A stretch of 64,000 bases of DNA from Lodderomyces elongisporus (Eukaryota > Ascomycota > Pichiomycetes > Serinales > Debaryomycetaceae). Location of the stretch: assembly GCF_030384665.1 (NCBI RefSeq), contig NC_083673.1, positions 3,533,008 to 3,597,007 on the forward strand, in the 5' to 3' direction. The notes below the pieces were generated by a model. The model did not search any database and was not told the DNA's origin. It worked only from the letters and a program-made list of their open reading frames with translations. Made by a program: the position numbers and the translations under genes. This document shows, one piece after another, positions 44,057-54,322 of the stretch (positions are counted from its first letter, which is position 1; every line of letters begins with the position of its first letter).

Positions 44057-45259
44057 ATGTCGTCAGATGGAGAATTCACAAGGACACAGATCTTTGGTAC
44101 TGTGTTTGAGATCACAAATAGATACACAGACTTGAACCCCGTTGGTATGGGTGCTTTTGGTTTGGTATGTTCAGCAGTCGATAAACTAACTGGCCAAAAC
44201 GTTGCTGTAAAGAAGATTATGAAACCATTTTCAACCTCTGTGTTGGCCAAGAGGACATATAGAGAGTTGAAATTATTGAAACACTTGAGACATGAGAATT
44301 TAATCACCTTGGACGACATTTTCATCTCCCCCTTGGAAGATATTTACTTTGTGAATGAGTTGCAAGGTACAGATTTGCACCGATTATTGACATCGAGACC
44401 ATTGGAGAAACAATTTATACAATACTTTACATACCAAATCTTGAGAGGATTGAAATATATCCATTCGGCTGGTGTCATTCATCGTGACTTGAAACCATCC
44501 AACATTCTCATCAATGAAAATTGTGACTTGAAGATTTGTGATTTCGGGTTAGCCAGAATCCAGGACCCTCAAATGACGGGATATGTCTCCACTAGATACT
44601 ATAGAGCACCGGAAATTATGTTGACTTGGCAAAAATACGACACCGAGGTTGACTTGTGGTCTGTGGGATGTATCTTGGCCGAGATTATTGAAGGCAAGCC
44701 ATTATTCCCAGGTAAAGATCACGTAAACCAGTTTTCAATTATTACCGAATTGTTGGGAAGCCCACCCCCTGATGTCATTGACACAATCTGCTCTGAAAAC
44801 ACTTTGAGATTTGTGCAATCATTACCACATAGAGACCCAATCCCATTCAGTGAGAGATTCGCCAACTGCACACATGTTGAGCCAGAAGCTATTGACTTGT
44901 TGGAGAAATTGCTTGTGTTTGACCCAAAAAAGAGAATCAGTGCTGCTGAAGCCTTAACACACCCATACATGGAGCCATACCACGACCCAACCGATGAGCC
45001 TGTATGTGAGACCAAGTTTGACTGGAGTTTCAACGATGCCGATTTGCCAGTAGATAACTGGAGAGTCATGATGTACAGCGAGATTTTAGATTTCCATCAG
45101 AGCATTGGTGTAGGAGGAAGTGGAATGGACCAGCAACAGCAGGAAGTTGCAGATGCCAATGGTGATACACATAAATTAGAGCAGTATCAACAACAGCAGG
45201 AACAGCAGGTCCAGCAGCAACAGCTCCAGCAGCAGGAACAACTTCAGCCACAAGTGTAA
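44057..45259 (+). CDS. HOG1: HOG1, stress-activated MAP kinase
   Basis: This 400-residue p38-type MAP kinase is the end kinase of the high-osmolarity glycerol pathway. The dual phosphorylation motif is TGY at Thr174-Gly175-Tyr176 ([15 protein letters not shown]), the same numbering as yeast Hog1. Other kinase landmarks are visible: the glycine-rich loop ([14 protein letters not shown]), VAVKKIM with the catalytic lysine, [14 protein letters not shown] and [10 protein letters not shown]. The C-terminal segment after the kinase fold (about 300-350) fits the common docking and PBD-2-like region. The last 40 residues are Gln-rich. S. cerevisiae Hog1 is 435 residues. It is transcribed toward RGP1 with a 425 bp gap. 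Confidence 0.98.
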   Translation: MSSDGEFTRTQIFGTVFEITNRYTDLNPVGMGAFGLVCSAVDKLTGQNVAVKKIMKPFSTSVLAKRTYRELKLLKHLRHENLITLDDIFISPLEDIYFVNELQGTDLHRLLTSRPLEKQFIQYFTYQILRGLKYIHSAGVIHRDLKPSNILINENCDLKICDFGLARIQDPQMTGYVSTRYYRAPEIMLTWQKYDTEVDLWSVGCILAEIIEGKPLFPGKDHVNQFSIITELLGSPPPDVIDTICSENTLRFVQSLPHRDPIPFSERFANCTHVEPEAIDLLEKLLVFDPKKRISAAEALTHPYMEPYHDPTDEPVCETKFDWSFNDADLPVDNWRVMMYSEILDFHQSIGVGGSGMDQQQQEVADANGDTHKLEQYQQQQEQQVQQQQLQQQEQLQPQV

Positions 45260-45684
45260 GAGACTAGATATTTTTAGAATATGTATAGAATAAAGAGAGA
45301 GAGATAGGGAGAGAAATAATGAGTGAAGAAGTGAGTGAGTGAGTGAGTGAGCGAGTGAGTGAGCGAGCGAGCGAATATTTGTCTGTGTGTATGTTTTAGT
45401 TACCTGAGTAATTAAAGAAGAAAAGTGAAAACAAAATATTGATTTAAAAGTATTGTCAAGGTGTATTTGTAGAGTGTTTGAGTCTATGTAGGTGGAATAG
45501 GCACTGAAATTTCGCATGGATTTAGTAGTCTGATATATACATATAAAAAGAATACAACAAACAAAAAAAATAGAAATAAAAATAAAAATAAAAATAAAAA
45601 TAGAGAAAGAAAAAGGAAACCAAAAAAAAGAGAGAACTAGCCACATAGTTTGTAAGGAACAAGAGACCGGGGTCAAAATCGGAA
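45260..45684. other. HOG1-RGP1 spacer with GTGA/GCGA repeats
   Basis: Holds a GTGA/GCGA tandem run at about 45331-45374 and an (AAAAAT)n run near 45571-45602. It contains the HOG1 3' end and the RGP1 promoter. No gene is seen. Confidence 0.6.
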
Positions 45685-47634
45685 ATGAAACACGTTAAAG
45701 ATCCAGCTTCAAGTCTGTCATTCACAAAGCAATTGAATGAGCACCTTTCTATATCATTGAGGTATAGTGATGGTGATTGTGCTGGTGCTGGTCCTGGTGC
45801 TGGAGAAACTAGTTATAATACCAATAACAAAACCACCACCACCAACAACAATGGTTATAGTGCTCAACAATTGACGCGAACTTGTGTACTTACAATCACA
45901 AATATTGCAAACAACAAAATTATAGTCAACCCAGAAAATGGTCTTTCCAAATCAGAAAATAGTCATTACTCCAATAACCTCAATGGATCCCATGGATCCA
46001 GAAGTAGTAATGGTGAATCAAAAGAAATGCTTAGTCACGAGTCGAGTGGTAAAATTGTGCTATTCCTTGGCCACATACAATTGTTTGGCTACGTGGTGCT
46101 AAACTATAGATTCACACAAGACTCGTCGTCGTTGGATATGCACAGACCGCAGCATTGGTGGAAAAACGGGACATACCTTGGAGATTACGTGGACACTAGA
46201 GAAGGAACAAGAGCCAGCAAAGGAGAGGAAGGTGATAATGGTGAAGAGGAGGAAGAGGAGATGGATAGAGAATTGAAGGTCGAGTCTACTCCATTCATTT
46301 ATGACCATTTACACACTAAGAAATTGCTTGTTGGAGGCAAACTTGGTGGCGTTGGTGACCTCGTTGCTGATGTACCCGAACACGCCACAACTGGAAAAGC
46401 CCATTTTTTACATGACTTGATTAGCAACTTTGATACATCGCCACCGCTGCCAGATAAACCACCATTGGATGAATTGGTTGAATCTATAGTCCCATTCTAT
46501 GCAACACCGCAATCATTGTTATTCACTGACCTTGTTTTGGAAAAGGGCGAGTCGAAAAAGTATGAGTTTCAAGTTCCCCTAGACACACGGCTTCCGCCAA
46601 CTTATAACGCCAGGCTGACGGGGATTCCTCAAGACCAAGGGTGGACAAGTGTGCGATATTCGTTGATTATAAGTCTAAGTGAGGGAAGTATGATGGATGA
46701 GCCCAAATCGGTATACTTTCCCATGTATATCAAACCATTTAAGCATCCTACAATTAGTTCATTGCAGAGGCTATATTATGAAGACCTGTTTGGCTTGGAC
46801 AAGGAGTGGAAAATATTGGACGTGACAAAGTATTCAAAAGAAGTTACTCCTGACGATATTGCCAAAAGTGACTTTATGCTAGATTTAGAAACATTGATTG
46901 ATTCTGACTTGTATAATATGCCCAAAATTTCAACTAGTGAAAGACGCAGAAGGAGAAGCAGTGGGAACTTGTTACTGCTGGGTAACACTAGTGTTGGTTC
47001 TGGTGCGGGTTCTGGTGCAGGTTCTGGTGCTGGTGCCATTGCCATAGGAGAACACGACTACGAATATGTTACACAATTACCATCGCAGTTGCGAACACTG
47101 TATCAATTGAGGGCTAATAATGAGGATCTTTGCAAGGTCCTGATTTCCAAACCATACTATAACCTAGGAGATGATATACATTTCGTTATTGATATCAACA
47201 TGGGCAATGAAAATAAAATCATCGGGTTGAATGGATACATTGAAGCCATGGAAACGTATCATGCAGGGGAAGGTGGGAAGAAGAATGTGGAAAATGTATA
47301 CAAAGTTACAAACAATTTGAAAGTGAATTTATTGGCCTCGGCGATAACACATAGACTGAGCCGGACACCGAGTTTGGTGAGCGACTACATCAATATCCCC
47401 AAGTTCCTAACGCCGCAATTCCAAAGTAGGAAATTCATGGATTTGAAATACCATTTAACTTTTCAGTTCAATTTTGCGCAATTACCTATTGACTCGCAAG
47501 ATTCGACTACTCTACTGGATTCACAAAGTACGCTGCAGAATCCACTGAATGAATTTGTTCCTCGAGACGCACTCAAAGGCGAGCTCGTGGGAAACAGTTG
47601 TACCTTCCGAGTACCTTTGTATATCGTCCATTAA
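45685..47634 (+). CDS. RGP1: RGP1, subunit of the Ric1-Rgp1 Ypt6 exchange factor
   Basis: This 649-residue protein matches the Rgp1 family in length (S. cerevisiae 663) and in its arrestin-like beta-rich pattern. Conserved-looking blocks include KIVLFLGHIQLFGYVVLNYR, ESIVPFYATPQSLLFTDLVL, WTSVRYSLIISLSEG and VYFPMYIKPF; the C-terminus ends in NSCTFRVPLYIVH. With Ric1 it activates the Rab GTPase Ypt6 at the Golgi for endosome-to-Golgi retrograde transport. Low-complexity insertions (Asn/Thr-rich near 35-60, acidic near 170-190, Gly/Ala/Ser near 440-455) lie between the blocks. Assignment is from the family pattern, without a catalytic motif to confirm it. Confidence 0.8.
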   Translation: MKHVKDPASSLSFTKQLNEHLSISLRYSDGDCAGAGPGAGETSYNTNNKTTTTNNNGYSAQQLTRTCVLTITNIANNKIIVNPENGLSKSENSHYSNNLNGSHGSRSSNGESKEMLSHESSGKIVLFLGHIQLFGYVVLNYRFTQDSSSLDMHRPQHWWKNGTYLGDYVDTREGTRASKGEEGDNGEEEEEEMDRELKVESTPFIYDHLHTKKLLVGGKLGGVGDLVADVPEHATTGKAHFLHDLISNFDTSPPLPDKPPLDELVESIVPFYATPQSLLFTDLVLEKGESKKYEFQVPLDTRLPPTYNARLTGIPQDQGWTSVRYSLIISLSEGSMMDEPKSVYFPMYIKPFKHPTISSLQRLYYEDLFGLDKEWKILDVTKYSKEVTPDDIAKSDFMLDLETLIDSDLYNMPKISTSERRRRRSSGNLLLLGNTSVGSGAGSGAGSGAGAIAIGEHDYEYVTQLPSQLRTLYQLRANNEDLCKVLISKPYYNLGDDIHFVIDINMGNENKIIGLNGYIEAMETYHAGEGGKKNVENVYKVTNNLKVNLLASAITHRLSRTPSLVSDYINIPKFLTPQFQSRKFMDLKYHLTFQFNFAQLPIDSQDSTTLLDSQSTLQNPLNEFVPRDALKGELVGNSCTFRVPLYIVH

Positions 47635-48539
47635 ACTTTTCAAATGGAAGACAAGAGTAGGACAAGAAAAAAACGTATTAACAACAGCAATAAAGAAAAT
47701 AAGCGAGCTTTACGCATATTAGATTCAAGGTAATGAAATTGTAATGTGTATTTGATTCTTTCCTTTCCTCTTTGCTTTTTTCTTTTTTTGTTATTGTTTT
47801 ACATTACTAAATCTTTTCTTTTTCGTATACATTTCACAGTTCTAGAATTAATCCCAATAAGTCCAGATCTTTCCGAATTAAGCTTAAAAGAAATATTATA
47901 TTTTCTGTTCTAGAAACTTGTACGTGAAATATCGTCAACAAAGAAGGAAATGAGAAAGACTCGAAATACACACACGGTGTTTCATTTTAATTACAAATGG
48001 GAAACAAGGGAAGGGAGAATGTGGGAAAAAAAATGGAAATATGATGCAAAAAAAAATTGAGACTATAAGGCGGTGTGGAGGTATTGAGGTGGGGAATTGG
48101 AGATTCAGAAGAAGCAAATAGAATGGTTGATCATTTGTGCTTCTTTTTCACTTTTTGCTGTTTTGTACTGTTCCTTTTCATTTATTTTATTTTTTTTTAT
48201 TTTTTTTTTTTGTTTTGGCTTCTCCTTCAGACAGGGCTTTGGTCAAAAATTACCGTTTTAGGTAAACAGATTAATTTGAGTGCACAAAAACACAAGCACC
48301 ATAATTTCAGCGAGAAGATCTCTCCCTTCGCCAAACCTTTTTCTTGTCTAGGAAATACGCACTAGGAATTGAAAATGGCTGCCAAATGTAGAGTCTTTCA
48401 ATTATAAGCTAGGGATGAATTAGAAAGTAAATTACCTCCTACAGTAATACACACGTCGAATTTAACCATCGACACTTCGACATCAATTCGTTTGACAAAA
48501 GAAGAAAAAGCAAAACAAAGCCACTACATGTACATTTAT

Positions 48540-48573
<34 letters not shown>

Positions 48574-48750
48574 CCATTACATCCGAATAAAAATGTTGCA
48601 ATAATTTATGAGTCATATATATATATACTGAATATCAAGGAGCTTTCTCGAGGTGTTTTGTTTTTATATTGATTCTTTCGTTTCTTTTCCTTCTTTTTTG
48701 CTTATACTGCTTGCCACGCTCGTTATCAATAATCAACGAAACAAACAGAT
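47635..48750. other. 1.1 kb region upstream of the GPI-type protein gene
   Basis: Downstream of RGP1 and upstream of the secreted-protein gene. It has T-rich DNA near 48170-48215 and an (AT)n run at 48544-48572, with a second TA run near 48617-48627, about 130 bp before the ATG, which may act as TATA. No gene is seen. Confidence 0.55.
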
Positions 48751-50436
48751 ATGAAGTTTTCAACGCTCACATTCACGGCTTTGTCGTTTGCTAGTATTGC
48801 CAAGGGTCATGTCTTGAGCCCAGCATCGGGTCCACTTGAAATTGAATTGGTGGAAAAAAGAGAAGTTCCAGAATTGACTGTTCTCCAACAAAGAGATATT
48901 TCCTCGTTTGTCGAGGGCTTAATCTCAGATATCAATGTCACTGCCATTATCGACTCGATCGATTGGGAAGAAATTGCCGGTTGGGCAAACAATTTGTTGA
49001 CTGAGGATGACAATGTCAAGTATTTGGACTATATCTTGAACTTTTTGGGAAGCACTAATTTGGTTCCAGCAGCAATCAGCTTTATCCTTTCAAACAATGA
49101 GACTAGAAGTATTGCTGGTGATGCTGTTGTTGGTTTATTAGGTGTTGCTCAACAATTTGACATTACTCCAGTCTTTAATGCTTTAAAGAACTCGGGATTG
49201 GTCTACACATTGATTGCAGACTTGATCGAAAATCCAAACACATTGCCATTTGTTGAGCAAGTGCTCAAGGATACTCTTGGCAGCAACTCATTAATCTCGG
49301 GTTTGTTGGATGGTGGTAGTGGTTCATCTGCAGATGGTACTGTTCTTGCAACCGCAGTGACTACGGGCATTACTCTTAGCTCTGCAGGTGTTACTGCCTC
49401 AGTTGCTGCCTCTGTTAGTGCAAGCATCAACACTGCAAACAATCCATTATACTCACTCAATGCCAACTCGAAATTTGGTGCTGCAACCACCACTGCCAAC
49501 CCAAGTGACATCAACACTGGAAGCATTGCTGCATTGATTTCAGAGGCTGGCGCTCAAGTGAGTGGAAACTCAAACCCACTTTATGCTTCTGCTACTACTT
49601 CTGCCGGTGGTGCCCTTACAACCACCACTAAAGCTGCATTGACTACTTCTGCCACTGCTGCTGTAACTGCAAAAGCTGGTGGTAGTGGTGTTCAAGTTGG
49701 CACCTACAACCTTGCTACAATTACCGGTCCTGCATTCCAATCAGTTCCTACTTCGCTGTTTGGACTGGGTCCAACCACCATCAACTACTCTGCCTTGGGT
49801 CAAATCACTGCTGCATTTGGTGGTAGCGGTTCCAAGAAGAGAGATGCCGTTTATGAAGCATTGCAAGAAATGAAAAAGAGAGAAGAACAAGAAGAGGATG
49901 AAGTTAACCAAGCCTTGCAAAAGATGAAGAGAGACAATATTGAAGATTTGTTAACCACCATTTTCTCGTCCATTGTCAGATCCAACTTGTTGAATGAGAC
50001 TATTCAATATTTGGTTACCGATGAGCAATTTGAAAATACTGTTGCCCAACTTTTGGAGGGTGTCTTTAGCAACATTGGCTCTACTTTGACCGGAGTTTTC
50101 AGCACTGATTGGTCAGCATTGTACCCATTGATTGAATCCTTGTTGAACTCTGGTTTGTTGACCGATACCATTACCAGAGCATTCAATGACCCAGACTTGA
50201 AAGATGCGTTATACAGGGACTTCCAAGAGATTTTCAAAAGGGATTTGGAGGCTAGAGATGAACAGGTTTCCACCTTGGTATCCAGCTATGTTGTGACAGT
50301 CTCAGAGTCTGCATCCAGCAATGGCACTGCACCAGCTGTTTCCACTATTGACTCTGAGAATGCAGGTTCACCTGCTGTCTTCAATTTGGCATTACCTGCA
50401 TTCGCTGCAATTGGTTTGTCAGCATTGGTAATGTAA
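48751..50436 (+). CDS. Secreted, predicted GPI-anchored protein with Kex2-type sites
   Basis: I do not recognise a named family. The 561-residue protein begins with a signal peptide (residues 1-19, MKFSTLTFTALSFASIAKG). It ends in a hydrophobic tail (FNLALPAFAAIGLSALVM) after a Ser/Ala/Gly-rich stretch, the pattern of a GPI-anchor signal. Dibasic Kex2-type sites are at K36-R37, K363-R364, K376-R377, K393-R394 and K496-R497. Residues 38-195 and 395-497 look like two copies of one helical domain: each has an NL-x-I-x-L segment followed by LxNSGLVYTLI or LLNSGLLTDTI about 60-80 residues later. Between them lies an Ala/Ser/Thr-rich linker with two NPLY motifs. N-glycosylation sequons occur near residues 61 and 115. 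A fungal cell-wall or surface protein is likely; function is unknown. Confidence 0.85.
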   Translation: MKFSTLTFTALSFASIAKGHVLSPASGPLEIELVEKREVPELTVLQQRDISSFVEGLISDINVTAIIDSIDWEEIAGWANNLLTEDDNVKYLDYILNFLGSTNLVPAAISFILSNNETRSIAGDAVVGLLGVAQQFDITPVFNALKNSGLVYTLIADLIENPNTLPFVEQVLKDTLGSNSLISGLLDGGSGSSADGTVLATAVTTGITLSSAGVTASVAASVSASINTANNPLYSLNANSKFGAATTTANPSDINTGSIAALISEAGAQVSGNSNPLYASATTSAGGALTTTTKAALTTSATAAVTAKAGGSGVQVGTYNLATITGPAFQSVPTSLFGLGPTTINYSALGQITAAFGGSGSKKRDAVYEALQEMKKREEQEEDEVNQALQKMKRDNIEDLLTTIFSSIVRSNLLNETIQYLVTDEQFENTVAQLLEGVFSNIGSTLTGVFSTDWSALYPLIESLLNSGLLTDTITRAFNDPDLKDALYRDFQEIFKRDLEARDEQVSTLVSSYVVTVSESASSNGTAPAVSTIDSENAGSPAVFNLALPAFAAIGLSALVM

Positions 50437-51545
50437 TTCTTTGCTTTTCTTTTGGCTTCTTACTTTTGTTTCTTTTATTTTCCTTTCTTTTTCCTTTACT
50501 GTATCTATTAGCTTTTTTTTTTTGAAAAAAGAAGAAAGTCAAGGAAGTTGAAGAAAAAATAGAAAAAGGAAATTGAAAAGAGAGAAACAAATTAAGCACC
50601 AAACCCGAAATACCTTTTATATATTCAGTTCTCTTTTCGTATATTTAATAGACAAGTATTGTGATTTCTCTGTGATTTAAAACATTTTGAGTAGTTCTCC
50701 AACATTTAGCTACTTGTGGTAAGAGCTTACATTTTGAATGAGGGTAGTTTCCAATACGTGTTGATTGTTCAACCAATTTGTCTATTTTTTTCTTTTTTCT
50801 TAAAAAGAGTCAGAAAATGAAATTATTTCACAATTTGGTTGCAAATTGCGTCAAAATAATAGCTAATGGTTAATTGTAGTACACAAGCTGAGCATATATA
50901 TTCTTTCTCACAATCAACTTTTTTACAAAAACATACACACACATAAATATTACTGTAATAGATATCGACATTTCGAAAGTGTTTCAAATCTTGATATAAT
51001 CTCCTTTTCCTCATATCAATGGCTACTACATTAACTTTCCTGTATGGATATTTTAAACTGAAAGGAGCATGATATATACCATTGTTCTGTGAAGCTAGTA
51101 AAAAAAAAATGTAATACAAAATCTAAAGGCAAGGACAGCACAACTAACTGGTCTCCACCACTCCCATATACTTTGCTAAGGTGTGAAAAATCAAGAAGTG
51201 TATGAAAAGTTACATCAAAATGTGTTAAATTTTGGTGGTGGTAGTGATAGGCTGCGGGGAAAGAGAATGTTTTAACTAATATTACACGTGACTTTAATGT
51301 GACTTTAATATGATTTTAATGTGACTTTAATGTCATATTTCAATAAATTACAAAAGATCTGACAAAAAAGTATTATTAATACACAAAGTCAAGCTTAGAT
51401 TCTTTTTCGGACCTGAGAAATGCTTCAAATTTCATAATTTCCAGCAAGACACAATTACAAAGATAAGGTACAAAAAGCAACCCACTTCGACATCACTCTA
51501 TTAAGCTTCTCTTTTTTTTTTCACTACTCAGTAAATCAATTGAGA
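50437..51545. other. 1.1 kb region upstream of AMD1
   Basis: It contains the 3' end of the GPI-type gene, T- and A-rich tracts near 50505-50580, and then the AMD1 upstream region with CACGTG plus four 11-bp repeats (51285-51331). A T-rich tract lies just before the AMD1 start. No gene is seen. Confidence 0.6.
51285..51331 (+). promoter_or_regulatory. E-box plus four 11-bp repeats upstream of AMD1
   Basis: CACGTG (51285-51290) overlaps the first of four head-to-tail 11-mers: GTGACTTTAAT, GTGACTTTAAT, ATGATTTTAAT, GTGACTTTAAT. The array ends about 215 bp upstream of the AMD1 ATG. The 11-bp period would put each copy on the same face of the helix. The bound factor is unknown; the TGACT core resembles, but does not equal, the Bas1/Gcn4 core TGACTC. 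Confidence 0.45.
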
Positions 51546-53957
51546 ATGTGTTCTAGTGAAAGAAAAAATGCCTTTGGCAATAATGACATAGGCTTTGAAA
51601 GCTCACCCTCGCTTGGGATTGAAAATGGCAACGCCAATGTCAACGGCAATGGCAACGGCGACGACAATGACGATTACGATTATGATCACCATTTTGATGC
51701 TGATAGCGACGACGATATGTCAAAGTCAGCAAACTCGGCTCATTTTTCAACATCCCAGGACAAATTCATGAAGGAGCACGATTTGAAGCAAAGAGCATTT
51801 GAGGCATTGCACAATAATGGAGGTCGCCCTGCATCGTCATCTTCTCCAAGCAGTGCTGGGTTGAGAAGAAGGTCTTCAGTAATTGATATGCCGCATGGTA
51901 TGATTGGGGGTGCTAATGTTAATGCCAGTGGCAAAGGCAGTGGCAATAGTGGTGACAAAATTGGCAACGATAGCCACCTTTCACACTTTATACACAACCT
52001 TGACCCACGTCTCGATAACGCAATCCCAGAAGAATACCCTTCCGAAGAGTTGGTAGAGTTTTACCAGAATGTCAAGACTTGTTTGGACCTTCGTCACAAG
52101 TACTTGAACTTGTCATTACAGACTCCGCAACTGATTGACCCAAGAAATCAACCAGAATGGAAGATTTATCCACTGCCACCCAAGCCAACGTACAAGTCGA
52201 AAAATAGATTTAATCAGATTGTCAACACTGCAGCTACTGGAGAGGAAGAAGAGGAGACATTTGACTTTAGCAAATGCATGATTCCAAACATTGTTGAGAG
52301 TGAATTTTTTTTCAAATTGAATAAAGAAGGTGTCTATGAAGTGTTTAAAGAAGGTTGTGATGCCGAAACTGATTCTCCCTTGGTTAAGATTCCTGACTTG
52401 CAACAATACCATTCCGATTTAAACCACATTAGTAGAATAGCATCCGATGGTCCTACAAAGTCCTTTGCATTCAAGAGATTGCAATATCTTGAAGCCAAAT
52501 GGAACATGTACTATCTTTTAAACGAGTTTGAAGAAACCAAACAGTCAAAACAAAACCCACATCGTGACTTTTACAATGTACGTAAAGTTGATACACATAT
52601 CCACCACTCAGCCTGTATGAACCAGAAACATTTGCTCAGATTCATCAAGTACAAGCTCAAGACGGACCCCGACCTGCCTGTGATTTTTAGAGACGGCAAA
52701 ATCTTGACCTTGGCAGAGGTGTTTAAATCCTTAAACTTGACCGGGTACGACTTGTCGATTGACACTTTGGATATGCATGCACACAAGGATACATTCCACA
52801 GATTTGACAAGTTCAATTTAAAGTATAACCCCATTGGTGAGTCTAGACTTCGAGAGATTTTTTTAAAGACTGATAATTTCATCGATGGACGATACCTTGC
52901 CGAGCTTACACAACAAGTGATGGAGGATTTGGAAAGCTCCAAGTACCAGATGAACGAGCTCAGAATTTCCATCTATGGTAGATCAATCCATGAGTGGGAT
53001 AAGCTTGCCGCTTGGGTTGTAGACAACAAGTTGTTTAGTCACAATGTGAGGTGGTTGATCCAGGTGCCCAGACTTTATGATATTTACAAAAAGAACAAGA
53101 ATGTGAGATCATTTTTGGATATCGTCAAGAATATTTTTGAGCCATTGTTTGAAGTGTCAATGAACCCCAAGTCCCATCCTAAATTGTATATCTTTTTGCA
53201 AAGGGTTGTTGGGTTTGATTCTGTTGATGATGAATCAAAGGCAGAGAAACCTATCCAATCTAGATCCTATCCCCCAGCTGGTGCTTGGAACTTTGCTACC
53301 AATCCACCATACTCGTACTACTTGTATTACTTGTATGCAAACATTGCTTCATTGAACCAGTTGAGGTTAAAGAACAAGATGAACACCTTTGTGTTGAGGC
53401 CACATTGTGGTGAGGCGGGTGACCCTGAGCATTTGATCAGTGCTTTTTTAACTTCGTATGGTATTTCGCATGGTATCTTATTGAGAAAATTACCATTTAT
53501 TCAGTACTTGTACTATTTGGACCAAATTGGAATCGCCATGTCGCCACTTTCAAATAATGCATTATTCCTCACGTACGACAAGAACCCATTTTATAATTTT
53601 TTCAAAAAGGGAATGAATGTCTCGTTATCAACAGATGACCCGTTGCAATTCTCCTACACCAAAGAACCACTTATCGAAGAATATTCAGTTGCTGCTCAAA
53701 TCTATAAGCTTTCTGGAGTCGATATGTGCGAATTGGCCAGAAACTCGGTGCTCCAAAGTGGATGGGAAGCTGCAATCAAAAAGCACTGGCTCGGAAAGAA
53801 TTACATGGCCGGGGGAGTGGAAGGCAATGATATTGAAAAGACAAATGTCCCGGACATTCGTGTAGGTTTTAGAGAAAATACTCTTAAAAGCGAGCAAAAC
53901 TTGGTGGAGCATTATAACAAGCCCCAGTATGCAGATATGCGTCGCGAATCCCACTAA
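51546..53957 (+). CDS. AMD1: AMD1, AMP deaminase
   Basis: The first ATG gives 803 residues (MCSSERKNAF...); the codon two positions earlier is TTG and is not used. The enzyme hydrolyses AMP to IMP and ammonia, balancing adenine and guanine nucleotides; S. cerevisiae Amd1 is 810 residues. The metal-binding motif is VDTHIHHSACMNQKHLLRF near residue 350. Further catalytic blocks are RPHCGEAGD and the C-terminal SLSTDDPLQFSYT with the metal-binding aspartate. The N-terminal 140 residues are poorly conserved and rich in Asn/Gly/Asp, as is usual for regulatory N-termini in this family. Three in-frame CTG codons occur at 52131, 52173 and 52674, outside the catalytic motifs; they may be read as serine. 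Confidence 0.97.
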   Translation: MCSSERKNAFGNNDIGFESSPSLGIENGNANVNGNGNGDDNDDYDYDHHFDADSDDDMSKSANSAHFSTSQDKFMKEHDLKQRAFEALHNNGGRPASSSSPSSAGLRRRSSVIDMPHGMIGGANVNASGKGSGNSGDKIGNDSHLSHFIHNLDPRLDNAIPEEYPSEELVEFYQNVKTCLDLRHKYLNLSLQTPQLIDPRNQPEWKIYPLPPKPTYKSKNRFNQIVNTAATGEEEEETFDFSKCMIPNIVESEFFFKLNKEGVYEVFKEGCDAETDSPLVKIPDLQQYHSDLNHISRIASDGPTKSFAFKRLQYLEAKWNMYYLLNEFEETKQSKQNPHRDFYNVRKVDTHIHHSACMNQKHLLRFIKYKLKTDPDLPVIFRDGKILTLAEVFKSLNLTGYDLSIDTLDMHAHKDTFHRFDKFNLKYNPIGESRLREIFLKTDNFIDGRYLAELTQQVMEDLESSKYQMNELRISIYGRSIHEWDKLAAWVVDNKLFSHNVRWLIQVPRLYDIYKKNKNVRSFLDIVKNIFEPLFEVSMNPKSHPKLYIFLQRVVGFDSVDDESKAEKPIQSRSYPPAGAWNFATNPPYSYYLYYLYANIASLNQLRLKNKMNTFVLRPHCGEAGDPEHLISAFLTSYGISHGILLRKLPFIQYLYYLDQIGIAMSPLSNNALFLTYDKNPFYNFFKKGMNVSLSTDDPLQFSYTKEPLIEEYSVAAQIYKLSGVDMCELARNSVLQSGWEAAIKKHWLGKNYMAGGVEGNDIEKTNVPDIRVGFRENTLKSEQNLVEHYNKPQYADMRRESH

Positions 53958-54031
53958 GCGCATAAAAAATAAAAAATAAAATTTTGGAGGATAAAAGAAA
54001 AAAAAAACTCGTCCTAATTTTTTGCATACTT

Positions 54032-54062
<31 letters not shown>

Positions 54063-54322
54063 ATATATAGAAACAAACGCATATATGTGTAATTAACGAA
54101 TATATAAAGTACAGATTCGTCGAAATTGACTAGCAATTGTTGTAAGAAAAAAATTATAATAATATTGGATCACTATAATTACTAGACTTTTTCATTTTTT
54201 GTCCCCCCCCTTGCTTCCTTCATAATTGTTCCTTTCCTTTTCATTTTTTTCATTTTTTTTCTTTTCTTTTTTCTTTTTCACTTCAGTAATAGCACGTTAT
54301 TCTACCACCAGCTACTTGAGCA
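53958..54322. other. AMD1-THI20 spacer
   Basis: This 365 bp spacer has a (GTAT)n run near 54037-54062 and a CTTTT-rich pyrimidine tract (54230-54280) just before THI20. No gene is seen. Confidence 0.55.

Noticed and set aside
51540..51545. An AMD1 start two codons upstream
   Set aside because: The codon at 51540 is TTG; the first ATG is at 51546.
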